Below are positions 1-7,741 of a stretch of 60,227 bases of DNA, piece by piece. Under the pieces are notes generated by a model. That model saw nothing but the letters and a program-made list of their open reading frames with translations, was not told the origin of the DNA and did no database searches. Numbering within the stretch: the stretch's first letter is position 1; every line of letters starts with the position of its first letter. The DNA lies in assembly GCA_900317305.1 (NCBI GenBank), contig ONGG01000011.1:1-60227 (forward strand), in the 5' to 3' direction. The translations under genes were made by a program, and so were the position numbers. Source of the DNA: an uncultured Prevotellaceae bacterium. GTDB lineage: Bacteria > Bacteroidota > Bacteroidia > Bacteroidales > Bacteroidaceae.

Positions 1-530
1 CCTCGCTCGTCCATCACCACATCAACACTCGGTGCTATCTTCTCCACAAGGGCATCTCGCAGCGCCACCTCCTCTTTCGTCGGTGCACCACTCTCGTCCT
101 CTACCTTCTGGAAGGGCGCCACCTCGTCGGGGTTGTAGATGCCACCTACCAACGGGTCTTCGAAAGGCTGAGACTCTGATACTATTTCCTTAGTATCTCC
201 TTCTCGCAGCTTCGCCTCCTCTTCCATCCGCTCATATTCTTCCTTCATCTCAGCCCTGCGACGACGTATCTCATCTATACGGTCGTTCACCAGCTTGTGC
301 GAGATGTCGGTGGGCTTCCCTGCTCCCTGCAACAGGTCTAGCATCGCCTGCTTGATTTCCACGTCACTCCATCGCTTTTCGCCTCCCTCTCCGACAGGGC
401 TGGCCTCCCATAGCTCATGGGCCACTTGGTCAGGACTCTTGCCCTCACCCTTCTTCGCAAGGTATGCGTTGTAGCTGTTCGTGTCATATCTATGGCCAAT
501 GCCACGCTTGCCGCCAAATTCATTCTGCAT
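1..530 (-). CDS. Partial hypothetical protein, possible mobile-element remnant
   Basis: An open frame of about 176 codons runs from an ATG at 530-528 on the minus strand off the left edge without a stop. The peptide begins MQNEFGGKRGIGHRYDTNSY, continues with a basic/acidic helical stretch (RRRRAEMKEEYERMEEEAKL) and is very hydrophilic, with no signal peptide or membrane segment. I do not recognise a named domain. The style (charged, Gly/Lys/Glu-rich, many AGG/CGA codons) resembles large proteins of Bacteroidales phages and conjugative elements, but that is inference. The frame stays open upstream of the ATG to about 593 inside AT-rich DNA, and no promoter of the TAnnTTTG type faces it, so the ATG may be internal and the gene a truncated remnant. 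GC content drops sharply beyond 540. Confidence 0.45.
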   Translation of the reverse strand, partial: MQNEFGGKRGIGHRYDTNSYNAYLAKKGEGKSPDQVAHELWEASPVGEGGEKRWSDVEIKQAMLDLLQGAGKPTDISHKLVNDRIDEIRRRRAEMKEEYERMEEEAKLREGDTKEIVSESQPFEDPLVGGIYNPDEVAPFQKVEDESGAPTKEEVALRDALVEKIAPSVDVVMDER

Positions 531-636
531 TCGCTCAACTTGCAAAAGTGGAGTTGTGATGTAATAAAAAGTATTGCTAAGAAAAGAAAAATGTTAATTT
601 TTTGACTGCATAAGATGTGTTTGAACGGAATTTGCT

Positions 637-644
637 TATTTTTG
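637..644 (+). promoter_or_regulatory. -7 promoter box for SpoIIE-type gene
   Basis: TATTTTTG matches the Bacteroidetes -7 consensus TAnnTTTG. It lies 28 nt before the chosen ATG at 672. A TTTG at 620-623 is closer than the usual 19-20 nt, so only the -7 box is convincing. It supports a start at 672 rather than the in-frame ATG at 615. Confidence 0.5.
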
Positions 645-671
645 CATCTGATAAAGTCCAAAAGGACCTAC

Positions 672-2618
672 ATGAAGAAGCAAACGAAATACAGCATATT
701 AGTCATCGTTATTGCTGCATTGGTGCTTGAGATAGCCACGGCAGAGCAGTTCTTCTCTGCCAGGCGCGTTTTCACCGAGCAACTGATGCAGAAAGCGCAG
801 CGTGACTTGAACGAAAGTCCACGCATCGCCAATGTGAAACAAGAGGTGGAAACCGTCGTTGACCAGGCATGGGCTGAGTTCGGAAATCATCTCACCGATT
901 CGGCCGCAATGCTGAGACATATGGTGACGCTTTGTGAGAGCAAACCGCAGATTGTGGGCATCGCGTTGGCTTTTATACCCGAGAAAACACCTCAGGCCTA
1001 CCGCTCTTCGCGGGAATTCACCAAAAACAATCGCTTTAGTTTTTTCGTCTATCGGGATGAGGAAAAGGAGAAAACGAAAATCAGCCTGCTCGATTTCGAC
1101 TATACCACGCGACATTGGTTCCTACTTGCCATACAAGATACCGCCAGTCTCGAGAAGGGCTCATGGAGCGAGCCTTATATCGGAGCGCTCAACAATCTGC
1201 TCATGAGCAGCTACACACGGGCAATCACCGATTCCAACGGACAGGTGATAGGGGCCGTCTGCGCCGACGTCCCGCTGCGCGAACTGTCTCAGATGGCCGC
1301 ACAGCTCTACGACAATCAGAAAAAGGCTCTCCTCAGGGAGTCGCTCTTCCATATCCTGGGTATCTTCCTTCTTGGCTTCATCATCTACAAGGCGGTGAGC
1401 AGCCTGCGAAGGTTGCAGGAGGTCAGCGCCGAGAAAGAACGCATCGCCAGCGAACTGTCGGTGGCCAGAAACATACAGCAAGCCATGCTGCCCAAGGCAT
1501 TCCCCGGAAAGCCCGAAAGGCAGGATTTGGAACTGTTCGCTTCCATCCAGCCTGCACGGGAGGTGGGGGGCGATTTCTACGATTTCATCATCAGGAAAGA
1601 CCGGCTTTATTTCTGTATCGGCGACGTGAGCGGAAAAGGTGTGCCAGCGGCACTGCTGATGTGTGGCTTGATGTCGCATTTCCGCACAGAGGCACGACGT
1701 AACGACAACGCCACGGCCATCGTGACGGCCGTGAACCATATGCTTTGCAGCGACCAAGCCAGTGGATATTTTGCCACGATGTTCGTGGGCGTGCTCGACC
1801 TGATTACAGGACAACTCGACTTTTGCAATGCAGGTCATGAGGCACCCATCCTGAAAGAACGTGGCAGTGGTAAGACAACCCCGCTGGAGGTAGTGCCCAA
1901 CTTGCCGGTGGGCTCGCTGATCGACTGGAACTATGTGGGGCAGACCACCCAACTCTTGCCCGACACCACCGTGTTTATGTATACCGACGGACTGAGCGAG
2001 GCCTCCAATCCCAACGGAACATTGTTCTCCAGAGAGCGGGTCATGGAAATCCTCACTCAATCGACCGAGGTCTCTCCTCAAGCCATCATAGAGAAGATGG
2101 CACAGACCGTGAGCGATTACGAGGGAGGATGCGTGAGATTCGACGATATCACCATGCTGGCCTTCGACTGGACGGCCCCAGAGAATGTAATTATCCATCA
2201 ACAACTAAATCAACCTGAAAAAATGAATCTTTGCTTTGCTGCGAAACTAGATGAGTTGCTACGGCTGAAATCCTTTGTCAACAGCATTTCCGAACGATTC
2301 GGTATAGATGAAGACAGAACACAGCAGATAAGGCTGGTGCTGGAAGAGGCCGTGTCGAACGTGATCAACTATTCCGAGGCCGACTCTATCAACATTCATG
2401 CCTGCACTGATGACAGTGGGGTGCTCGTTGTCACCATCAAGGATAATGGCAAGCCCTTCGACCCCGTGGCGGCGCCCGAGGCCAACATCGACATCCCGAT
2501 GGAGGAAAGACAACTCGGTGGCTTGGGTATCGAACTCATGCGAAGCTTGAGCGACTCACTGGAATACATGAGAGAGAACGAATATAATATTCTTACGATT
2601 AGAAAAACCATCAAATAA
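672..2618 (+). CDS. Membrane sensor, SpoIIE-type PP2C phosphatase fused to RsbW-like kinase domain
   Basis: The 648-aa protein has a membrane segment at about residues 7-23, an extracytoplasmic region of about 200 residues (Cache-like sensor by position), a second membrane segment at about 227-245, a SpoIIE/RsbU phosphatase domain at about 285-505 and a GHKL ATPase of the anti-sigma kinase type at about 515-648. Phosphatase motifs are intact: GGDFYDF near 299, GDVSGKG, TDGLSEA near 437 and FDDITML. The kinase N-box is LEEAVSNVINYS near 556, with NGKPFDP and GGLGIELM following. In known partner switching the phosphatase dephosphorylates, and the kinase phosphorylates, a STAS protein; that protein is encoded directly downstream (11-nt gap). 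The signal and final target are unknown. I chose ATG 672 because it follows the -7 box and begins a typical membrane anchor (MKKQTKYSIL). Confidence 0.88.
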   Translation: MKKQTKYSILVIVIAALVLEIATAEQFFSARRVFTEQLMQKAQRDLNESPRIANVKQEVETVVDQAWAEFGNHLTDSAAMLRHMVTLCESKPQIVGIALAFIPEKTPQAYRSSREFTKNNRFSFFVYRDEEKEKTKISLLDFDYTTRHWFLLAIQDTASLEKGSWSEPYIGALNNLLMSSYTRAITDSNGQVIGAVCADVPLRELSQMAAQLYDNQKKALLRESLFHILGIFLLGFIIYKAVSSLRRLQEVSAEKERIASELSVARNIQQAMLPKAFPGKPERQDLELFASIQPAREVGGDFYDFIIRKDRLYFCIGDVSGKGVPAALLMCGLMSHFRTEARRNDNATAIVTAVNHMLCSDQASGYFATMFVGVLDLITGQLDFCNAGHEAPILKERGSGKTTPLEVVPNLPVGSLIDWNYVGQTTQLLPDTTVFMYTDGLSEASNPNGTLFSRERVMEILTQSTEVSPQAIIEKMAQTVSDYEGGCVRFDDITMLAFDWTAPENVIIHQQLNQPEKMNLCFAAKLDELLRLKSFVNSISERFGIDEDRTQQIRLVLEEAVSNVINYSEADSINIHACTDDSGVLVVTIKDNGKPFDPVAAPEANIDIPMEERQLGGLGIELMRSLSDSLEYMRENEYNILTIRKTIK

Positions 2619-2629
2619 TTGCAAACAAT

Positions 2630-2929
2630 ATGAAAACGATTATCACAGAAAAAGATGAATATTTGCTCGTCGAGTTCATTGGCGACTTCGACAGCCTGGC
2701 CAGCAGGGATGCTGAAAACGATGTGGCGCCTGTCTATGAGCACGACACCGATGTCGTCATCGAATGCTCGCAACTCAATTACGTCAGTTCGAGTGGCCTG
2801 CGCATCTTCCTCAGCATCTACAAGCATGTGCACAAGAACGGCAAGAAGGTAACTGTAAGAGGACTCAACAGCAATATTGAGAAAGTGTTCCGTATTTCAG
2901 GATTCCTGCAACTTTTCGACACCAAGTAA
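2630..2929 (+). CDS. STAS-domain anti-anti-sigma factor
   Basis: A 99-aa single STAS domain. The sequence around residue 51, NYVSSSGLRIFL, matches the phosphorylation loop of SpoIIAA/RsbV, where a serine in the SSG motif is phosphorylated. The C-terminal half (KKVTVRGLNSNIEKVFRISG) is typical of the fold. It sits 11 nt after the SpoIIE/RsbW fusion gene and is surely co-transcribed. Inferred role: its phosphorylation state, set by the upstream protein, decides whether it binds and titrates the kinase domain or another partner. No sigma factor or other output gene is in the neighbourhood. Confidence 0.88.
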   Translation: MKTIITEKDEYLLVEFIGDFDSLASRDAENDVAPVYEHDTDVVIECSQLNYVSSSGLRIFLSIYKHVHKNGKKVTVRGLNSNIEKVFRISGFLQLFDTK

Positions 2930-2971
2930 TCGCATTAAGATATAAAGATACGTAAAATAAGTGCGTGTTTG

Positions 2972-3003
2972 TTTGGCCTTTGGCGGAATTTTCGCTAACT
3001 TTG
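2972..3003 (+). promoter_or_regulatory. Promoter of glyS
   Basis: TTTG at 2972-2975, 20-nt spacer, TAACTTTG at 2996-3003. This is a full match to the Bacteroidetes two-box promoter. Transcription would begin near 3010, leaving a leader of about 124 nt. Confidence 0.7.
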
Positions 3004-3009
3004 CACCGA

Positions 3010-3133
3010 CAAAAGCAACTTTCCCGTCTTCTTGTCCCGTCAAGTTCAGGACAGTGAGGGGGAAGTGGCTTGTTATCCTTTGATGAAGGCCGATGTGTGA
3101 TGGCCTTTGGAAATGTAAATGTAATCAGTAAAA
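3010..3133 (+). promoter_or_regulatory. Structured 5' leader of glyS
   Basis: The predicted leader contains an imperfect long stem (3014-3025 with 3058-3070) enclosing a small GTCC/GGAC helix, and a second perfect 6-bp hairpin, AAGGCC at 3086-3091 with GGCCTT at 3102-3107. No U-tract follows, and it does not look like a T-box (no specifier or antiterminator pattern). It may affect translation or mRNA stability; function unknown. Confidence 0.35.
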
Positions 3134-4675
3134 ATGGCACAAGAAGATGTATTCAAGAAAATCGTAAGCCACTGCAAGGAGTATGGCTTCGTTTTTCCCA
3201 GTAGTGATATCTATGACGGACTGGCCGCTGTCTACGACTATGGCCAGAATGGCGTGGAGTTGAAAAACAACATCAAGGAATATTGGTGGAAGAGCATGGT
3301 GCTCCTGCACGAGAATATCGTGGGCATCGACTCGGCTATCTTCATGCACCCCACCATCTGGAAGGCCTCGGGGCATGTCGATGCTTTCAACGACCCGCTC
3401 ATCGACAACCGCGATTCGAAAAAGCGCTATCGTGCCGATGTGCTCATAGAAGACCAGATGGCCAAATACGATGAGAAAATACAAAAAGAGATAGACAAGG
3501 CCCGCAAGCGTTTCGGTGAGTCGTTCGACGAGCAGAAATTCCGCGAGACCAATCCGCGTGTGCTCGAAAATGCGGCTAAGCGTGATGCGCTGCATGAGCG
3601 CTTCACCAAGGCCATGCAGGGTCCCGATCTCGAGGAACTCAGGCAAATCATCCTCGACGAGGGTATCGTCGATCCTATCAGTGGAACGAAAAACTGGACC
3701 GACGTGCGCCAGTTCAACCTCATGTTCTCTACCGAGATAGGGTCGGTATCGGATGCCACTAACAAAATCTACCTGCGACCAGAAACGGCTCAGGGTATCT
3801 TCGTCAACTACCTCAATGTGCAGAAGACGGGACGCATGAAGATTCCTTTCGGCATCGCCCAGATAGGAAAGGCTTTCCGTAACGAGATTGTGGCCCGACA
3901 GTTCATCTTCCGTATGAGGGAGTTTGAGCAGATGGAGATGCAGTTCTTCGTCAAACCGGGCACCGAACTGGAATGGTTCCCGAAGTGGAAACAGATGCGT
4001 ATGGCATGGCACCAGGCTCTTGGCTTTGGTGCGGAGAACTACCGTTTCCACGACCACGACAAGCTGGCACACTATGCCAACGCCGCCACCGATATCGAGT
4101 TCAAGATGCCGTTTGGTTTCAAGGAAGTGGAGGGCATCCATAGCCGCACCAACTTCGACCTCTCACAACACGAGAAATACAGTGGCCGCTCCATTAAGTA
4201 CTTCGACCCGCAAGAAAATGAGAGCTATACTCCGTTCGTCATCGAAACTTCCATCGGTGTCGACCGAATGTTCCTTTCAGTGATGTGCCACTCCTATGAG
4301 GAGGAGAAACTCGAGAATGGCGAGACACGCGTAGTGCTCAAGTTGCCTGCAGCCTTGGCTCCTGTCAAGTTGGCCGTGCTGCCCCTTGTACGCAAGGATG
4401 GACTGCCCGAGAAGGCTCGCGAGATCATCAACAATCTCCGCTTCCACTTCAATTGCCAGTATGACGAGAAGGATACCATTGGTAAGCGCTATCGCCGGCA
4501 GGATGCCATCGGTACGCCCTACTGCGTGACCGTCGACTACGACTCGCTTAAAGACAATACCGTGACACTCCGCTTCCGCGACAGCATGGAGCAGGAGCGC
4601 GTGAGCATCGACCAACTCAATGCCATCATCGAAGACAAGGTGAGCATCGCAAGCCTGTTAAAGAAACTGCAATAA
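3134..4675 (+). CDS. glyS: Glycyl-tRNA synthetase, dimeric eukaryote-like type
   Basis: A 513-aa class II aminoacyl-tRNA synthetase that charges tRNA-Gly, in the cytoplasm. The N-terminal motif-1 area holds HPTIWKASGHVDAF (near 71), motif 2 is FRNEIVARQFIFRMREFEQ (near 248) and motif 3 is GVDRMFLS (near 375). The C-terminal anticodon-binding domain starts around LAPVKLAVLPLV (near 412). Length and motifs fit the homodimeric GlyRS used by Bacteroidetes, not the heterotetrameric GlyQ/GlyS type. Its TAA directly abuts the ATG of the FKBP gene, so both are co-transcribed from the promoter at 2972-3003. Confidence 0.96.
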   Translation: MAQEDVFKKIVSHCKEYGFVFPSSDIYDGLAAVYDYGQNGVELKNNIKEYWWKSMVLLHENIVGIDSAIFMHPTIWKASGHVDAFNDPLIDNRDSKKRYRADVLIEDQMAKYDEKIQKEIDKARKRFGESFDEQKFRETNPRVLENAAKRDALHERFTKAMQGPDLEELRQIILDEGIVDPISGTKNWTDVRQFNLMFSTEIGSVSDATNKIYLRPETAQGIFVNYLNVQKTGRMKIPFGIAQIGKAFRNEIVARQFIFRMREFEQMEMQFFVKPGTELEWFPKWKQMRMAWHQALGFGAENYRFHDHDKLAHYANAATDIEFKMPFGFKEVEGIHSRTNFDLSQHEKYSGRSIKYFDPQENESYTPFVIETSIGVDRMFLSVMCHSYEEEKLENGETRVVLKLPAALAPVKLAVLPLVRKDGLPEKAREIINNLRFHFNCQYDEKDTIGKRYRRQDAIGTPYCVTVDYDSLKDNTVTLRFRDSMEQERVSIDQLNAIIEDKVSIASLLKKLQ

Positions 4676-5341
4676 ATGAAACTGCGTAATCTCATACCGC
4701 TTCTTGGCGCTTTCTTCTTGGCGCTTTCCTTCACCTCATGCAGCGAGACTGACAATGAGGTGGTGGAATATCCCAATTGGAAAAGCAAGAACGACAGCTA
4801 CTTCTCGGCTAAGTACAATGCCGTGAAACAAGCCATACAGTCGGGTGACAAGTCGTGGAGGATGTACAAGTGTTATACCAGGAACCAGGAGAAAGAGGGG
4901 AATCCCACTGACTATATCCTGGTGAAGGTGCTTGAGGAGGGAACGGGTAGCGGATGTCCGCTCTATACCGATACGGTGAGAGCACACTATAAGGGATGGC
5001 TGCTGGCCTCAACCTCTTATACCGACAAATACGACAGTGAATTGGGAAAGGTGTTCGACTCTTCATGGGTTGGCGACCAACTGGACCCCTCCGTATGCGT
5101 TCCTAGCAAGATGGGCGTGGGTGGTTTGGTCGATGGATTTTCCACCGCCTTGCAGCACATGCATATTGGTGATAGGTGGAAGGTGTATATCCCATACGAA
5201 CTGGGATATAAAGCCCAAGAAAGCAAAACGATGCCGGCCTATAGCGTCCTCGTCTTCGAAATCATGCTCGCAGCATACTACCGGCCAGGATATGTGGTGC
5301 CCAACTGGACTTCAAATAGCACCATCCTTTGGGATGAGTAA
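4676..5341 (+). CDS. FKBP-type peptidyl-prolyl isomerase lipoprotein
   Basis: A 221-aa protein with a lipoprotein signal: hydrophobic stretch followed by LSFTSC, Cys at about residue 22. The C-terminal FKBP domain shows HYKGWLL, KVFDSSW, the flap-like GVGGLVDGFSTALQHM and GDRWKVYIPYELGY. The tryptophan at the floor of the FKBP12 pocket is Phe here (LVDGF), as in other atypical FKBPs, so activity is likely but not certain. Expected location is the periplasm or outer membrane, assisting folding of exported proteins. The ATG follows the glyS stop with no gap. Confidence 0.88.
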   Translation: MKLRNLIPLLGAFFLALSFTSCSETDNEVVEYPNWKSKNDSYFSAKYNAVKQAIQSGDKSWRMYKCYTRNQEKEGNPTDYILVKVLEEGTGSGCPLYTDTVRAHYKGWLLASTSYTDKYDSELGKVFDSSWVGDQLDPSVCVPSKMGVGGLVDGFSTALQHMHIGDRWKVYIPYELGYKAQESKTMPAYSVLVFEIMLAAYYRPGYVVPNWTSNSTILWDE

Positions 5342-5415
5342 TGAAAACCTGAATAATATACCTTATATTATATAAGATTTTTTTCTAAGTTTATATATAA
5401 GAATATGTGCGTCAG

Positions 5416-5454
5416 TCCCCATCTGCTCGAGAAGAGTAGGATGGGGATTTTTTT
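5416..5454 (+). terminator. Terminator after the glyS-FKBP operon
   Basis: TCCCCATC at 5416-5423 pairs with GATGGGGA at 5440-5447, with additional inner pairing around TGCTC/GAGTA, followed by T7. A standard intrinsic terminator. Confidence 0.85.
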
Positions 5455-5618
5455 GTTCTGCATTCACCAAAGGGTAGGGGGACGAAGACAAATCACATGT
5501 ATTTGTTGATGCTGTGGATTACTCACCCCCGTCAACATAATAATCATATTCCTTTGAACTCATCCGATTGACGCATGTCAAGAAACAGGTAAGAAATCGG
5601 GAAAAAACGTAAGAATTC

Positions 5619-5649
5619 TTTGCTGTGTGCGCAAACAGTGCTACCTTTG
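5619..5649 (+). promoter_or_regulatory. Promoter of the small-peptide unit
   Basis: TTTG at 5619-5622, 19-nt spacer, TACCTTTG at 5642-5649. A perfect two-box match in an area without a long gene; predicted start of transcription near 5656. The 165 nt before it (5455-5618) show nothing I can name. Confidence 0.7.
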
Positions 5650-5655
5650 CATCGT

Positions 5656-5954
5656 CAAAAGGATAGAAATCCAAACGACAAGCGATTTCAATAAGGTATT
5701 TGATAAGGTAATAAGATTGAGATTTGAAGGATAACAAAAAAGGTATTAGTCACAAGAATAAATAAAGGTCACAGGATAAAGAGAAGCAAATAATAGGTAA
5801 GAATAAAGGTAAAGATTGACCAGGATAACAACGAAACGTGACAAGTAAATAGTAAAAGAATCAGCATTAATGGTTCAGTATTGTTTTTCAGGTAACCGCT
5901 CACGCCGTGAGGTGACAGCGAATGTTTTATTTAAAATAAAGAAAGGGTAAAAAG
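5656..5954 (+). ncRNA. Purine-rich leader RNA with repeated AGGTA/AGGATA motifs
   Basis: About 300 nt between the promoter and the small ORF are A/G-rich and lack ORFs. The motif AGGTA or AGGATA (or close variants AGGTC, AGGTG) occurs roughly eleven times, e.g. at 5660, 5694, 5706, 5728 and 5740. A small hairpin (CTCAC/GTGAG, 5899-5911) sits near the 3' end. It may be a repeat-based binding platform for an RNA-binding protein or a stand-alone sRNA; this is inference. Confidence 0.4.
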
Positions 5955-6035
5955 ATGAATTCAACAATTGTATTGATTTTTGCAGTTTTGATTGCATCAG
6001 GATTCTTGTTCGAGAATAGCATCGAGAAAAAATAA
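5955..6035 (+). CDS. 26-residue predicted membrane peptide
   Basis: ATG at 5955 opens a 26-codon frame ending in TAA at 6033-6035. The peptide is MNSTIVLIFAVLIASGFLFE followed by NSIEKK: one hydrophobic helix of about 16 residues with a short charged tail. It is preceded by GGGTAAAAAG and followed within 45 nt by a strong terminator. Neither strand holds another convincing gene here. It could be a membrane microprotein, part of a larger membrane complex, a toxin-like peptide, or a chance frame in an RNA gene. No homology is claimed. Confidence 0.45.
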   Translation: MNSTIVLIFAVLIASGFLFENSIEKK

Positions 6036-6079
6036 CTCGAACAGATTTTATTGAGAAAACATTAGAAATAGATAGTACG

Positions 6080-6117
6080 CGGGTGGAGCCGAAATAACGG
6101 TGTCCACCCGTTTTTTT
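6080..6117 (+). terminator. Terminator of the small-peptide unit
   Basis: Perfect 8-bp stem CGGGTGGA (6080-6087) / TCCACCCG (6103-6110) followed by T7. It separates this unit from the MATE gene. Confidence 0.88.
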
Positions 6118-6263
6118 ATTAGAAGGTAGCAACGATCCGTAAGAAGGTGACTGTCATATAACAATTATCGTATGGCGATTAGTAAAGCCAAGCCAAATGA
6201 ATATGGCGGGCGAAGCTTGGCCTCTCGTTATTCGAGACTTCATAGAATACCCAAACCATCACT

Positions 6264-6314
6264 CGAAAAACAAAATTTTATTTTGTTTTTCGCTCACCTT
6301 GCACTACCTTTGCA
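6264..6314 (+). repeat. Promoter-bearing palindromic repeat, copy before the MATE gene
   Basis: A perfect 13-bp inverted repeat with a TTT loop occupies 6264-6292. It continues into a 28-bp segment (6287-6314) that is identical, on the opposite strand, to 48695-48722 in front of nhaD. The segment contains the -33 and -7 boxes of the MATE promoter. Confidence 0.75.
6282..6312 (+). promoter_or_regulatory. Promoter of the MATE exporter gene
   Basis: TTTG at 6282-6285, 19-nt spacer, TACCTTTG at 6305-6312. Predicted transcription start near 6319, only a few bases before the ATG at 6326. The -33 box lies inside the palindrome arm. Confidence 0.75.
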
Positions 6315-6325
6315 TGGAAATGGAA

Positions 6326-7711
6326 ATGACGAAAGCTAAAAGCGATGCGCTGCTGGGACTGATCCGTGATGGTAAACCATTGGGTAACAGCGAGAAACTC
6401 AACTTGATTATCCAGTTGAGTATTCCCTCCATTTTAGCTCAAATCACCAGTGTGGTGATGTTCTTCATCGATCAGGCCATGGTAGGACATCTCGGTGCCG
6501 AGGCTTCGGCTGCCGTAGGACTGGTGGAGACCTCGACATGGCTCTTTGGCAGTCTCACAGGGGCGGCTTCCATGGGATTCTCCGTTCAGGTGGCCCATTT
6601 CATCGGGGCCAACGATTTCGTCAAAGCCCGACAGGTGTTCCGGCATGCGCTCATCGTCACCACCATACTGAGCCTGGCCATGGTCATTCTGGCCGCTGCC
6701 ATAGCATGGCCCTTGCCTTATTGGCTGGGAGGTGGGGCCGACATCGCCCACGATGCCTCGCTCTATTTCCTTATTTTCGCCCTCTCCGGACCGTTCTTCC
6801 AACTCAATAGCCTCTCGGGGGCCATGCTCAAGTGTTCGGGCAACATGCGCATTCCCAGCCTCATCAGCATCATCATGTGTGTGCTCGATGTGGTATTCAA
6901 CTATTTCCTGATTTTCCAGGCCAGGCTGGGGGTCTTGGGTGCTGCCCTGGGTACGTCGTTGTCTATCGTGCTGTGTAGTCTTGTCCAGGCTTATATCGCC
7001 ATCTTCCGCAACGAGATGCTGTCGCTGAGGAGGGTGGGCGAGCACTTCTTCTGGGTGAGCGACTACCTTCGCAACGCCCTGAAGATAGGAGTGCCTATGG
7101 GGGTGCAGTCGGTGCTGATGGGAGGTGCACAGATTGTGAGCACGATGATTGTGGCTCCACTGGGAAATATTGCCATTGCAGCCAATACCTTAGGCATCAC
7201 CGCCGAGAGCCTGTGCTATATGCCGGGTTATGGTATCGGAGAGGCGGCCACCACTCTGATTGGTCAGAGCGTGGGAGCACGCCGGGCCGACCTCTGCCGC
7301 AGTTTCGCGCGCATGACCCTCTATAGCGGCATGGTGGTGATGGCGCTGATGGGTATCATCATGTTTGTTTTTGCCCCCGAAATGATGGCATTGATGACTC
7401 CTGTCGAGGAAATCAGGCAGTTGGGTGCACAATGTCTGCGGATAGAGGCCTTTGCCGAACCCATGTTCGCTGCCTCTATCGTTGCCGTCTGTGTGTGCGT
7501 GGGGGCTGGCGACACGCTCAAACCGGCTATCATCAGCCTCTGCAGCATGTGGTTCGTGCGCCTCACCCTGGCCTATGCGCTGTCGGTGAATTATGGTCTG
7601 CGCGGCGTGTGGACGGCTATGGCCATCGAACTCACTTTCAGGGGCATCATGCTCACCATCCGCCTCTTCAGGGGCAGATGGATGAAAGAGGCTGAGGTGC
7701 CAGTGGAATAG
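6326..7711 (+). CDS. MATE family multidrug/cation exporter
   Basis: A 461-aa polytopic membrane protein with about 12 hydrophobic segments and two MatE-like halves: the first opens with PSILAQITSVVMFFIDQAMVG, the second with IGVPMGVQSVLMGGAQIVST. Proteins of this family exchange H+ or Na+ for drugs or organic cations across the inner membrane. Length is normal for the family (about 440-470). An upstream in-frame ATG at 6197 would add 43 residues, but these overlap the promoter, so the start is one of the clustered ATGs at 6314, 6320 or 6326; 6326 is preferred. The mRNA would have almost no leader. Substrate unknown. It converges on the flavin oxidoreductase gene. Confidence 0.9.
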   Translation: MTKAKSDALLGLIRDGKPLGNSEKLNLIIQLSIPSILAQITSVVMFFIDQAMVGHLGAEASAAVGLVETSTWLFGSLTGAASMGFSVQVAHFIGANDFVKARQVFRHALIVTTILSLAMVILAAAIAWPLPYWLGGGADIAHDASLYFLIFALSGPFFQLNSLSGAMLKCSGNMRIPSLISIIMCVLDVVFNYFLIFQARLGVLGAALGTSLSIVLCSLVQAYIAIFRNEMLSLRRVGEHFFWVSDYLRNALKIGVPMGVQSVLMGGAQIVSTMIVAPLGNIAIAANTLGITAESLCYMPGYGIGEAATTLIGQSVGARRADLCRSFARMTLYSGMVVMALMGIIMFVFAPEMMALMTPVEEIRQLGAQCLRIEAFAEPMFAASIVAVCVCVGAGDTLKPAIISLCSMWFVRLTLAYALSVNYGLRGVWTAMAIELTFRGIMLTIRLFRGRWMKEAEVPVE

Positions 7712-7741
7712 CGGAAGTTACGTCCGGAATCCGATGACTTA

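Noticed and set aside
3010-3133. T-box riboswitch for glyS
   Set aside because: No specifier loop, no conserved antiterminator sequence and no terminator; T-boxes are not typical of this phylum.
6197-6325. N-terminal extension of the MATE protein
   Set aside because: It would be translated from DNA that includes the palindrome and both promoter boxes; the residues are not conserved-looking.
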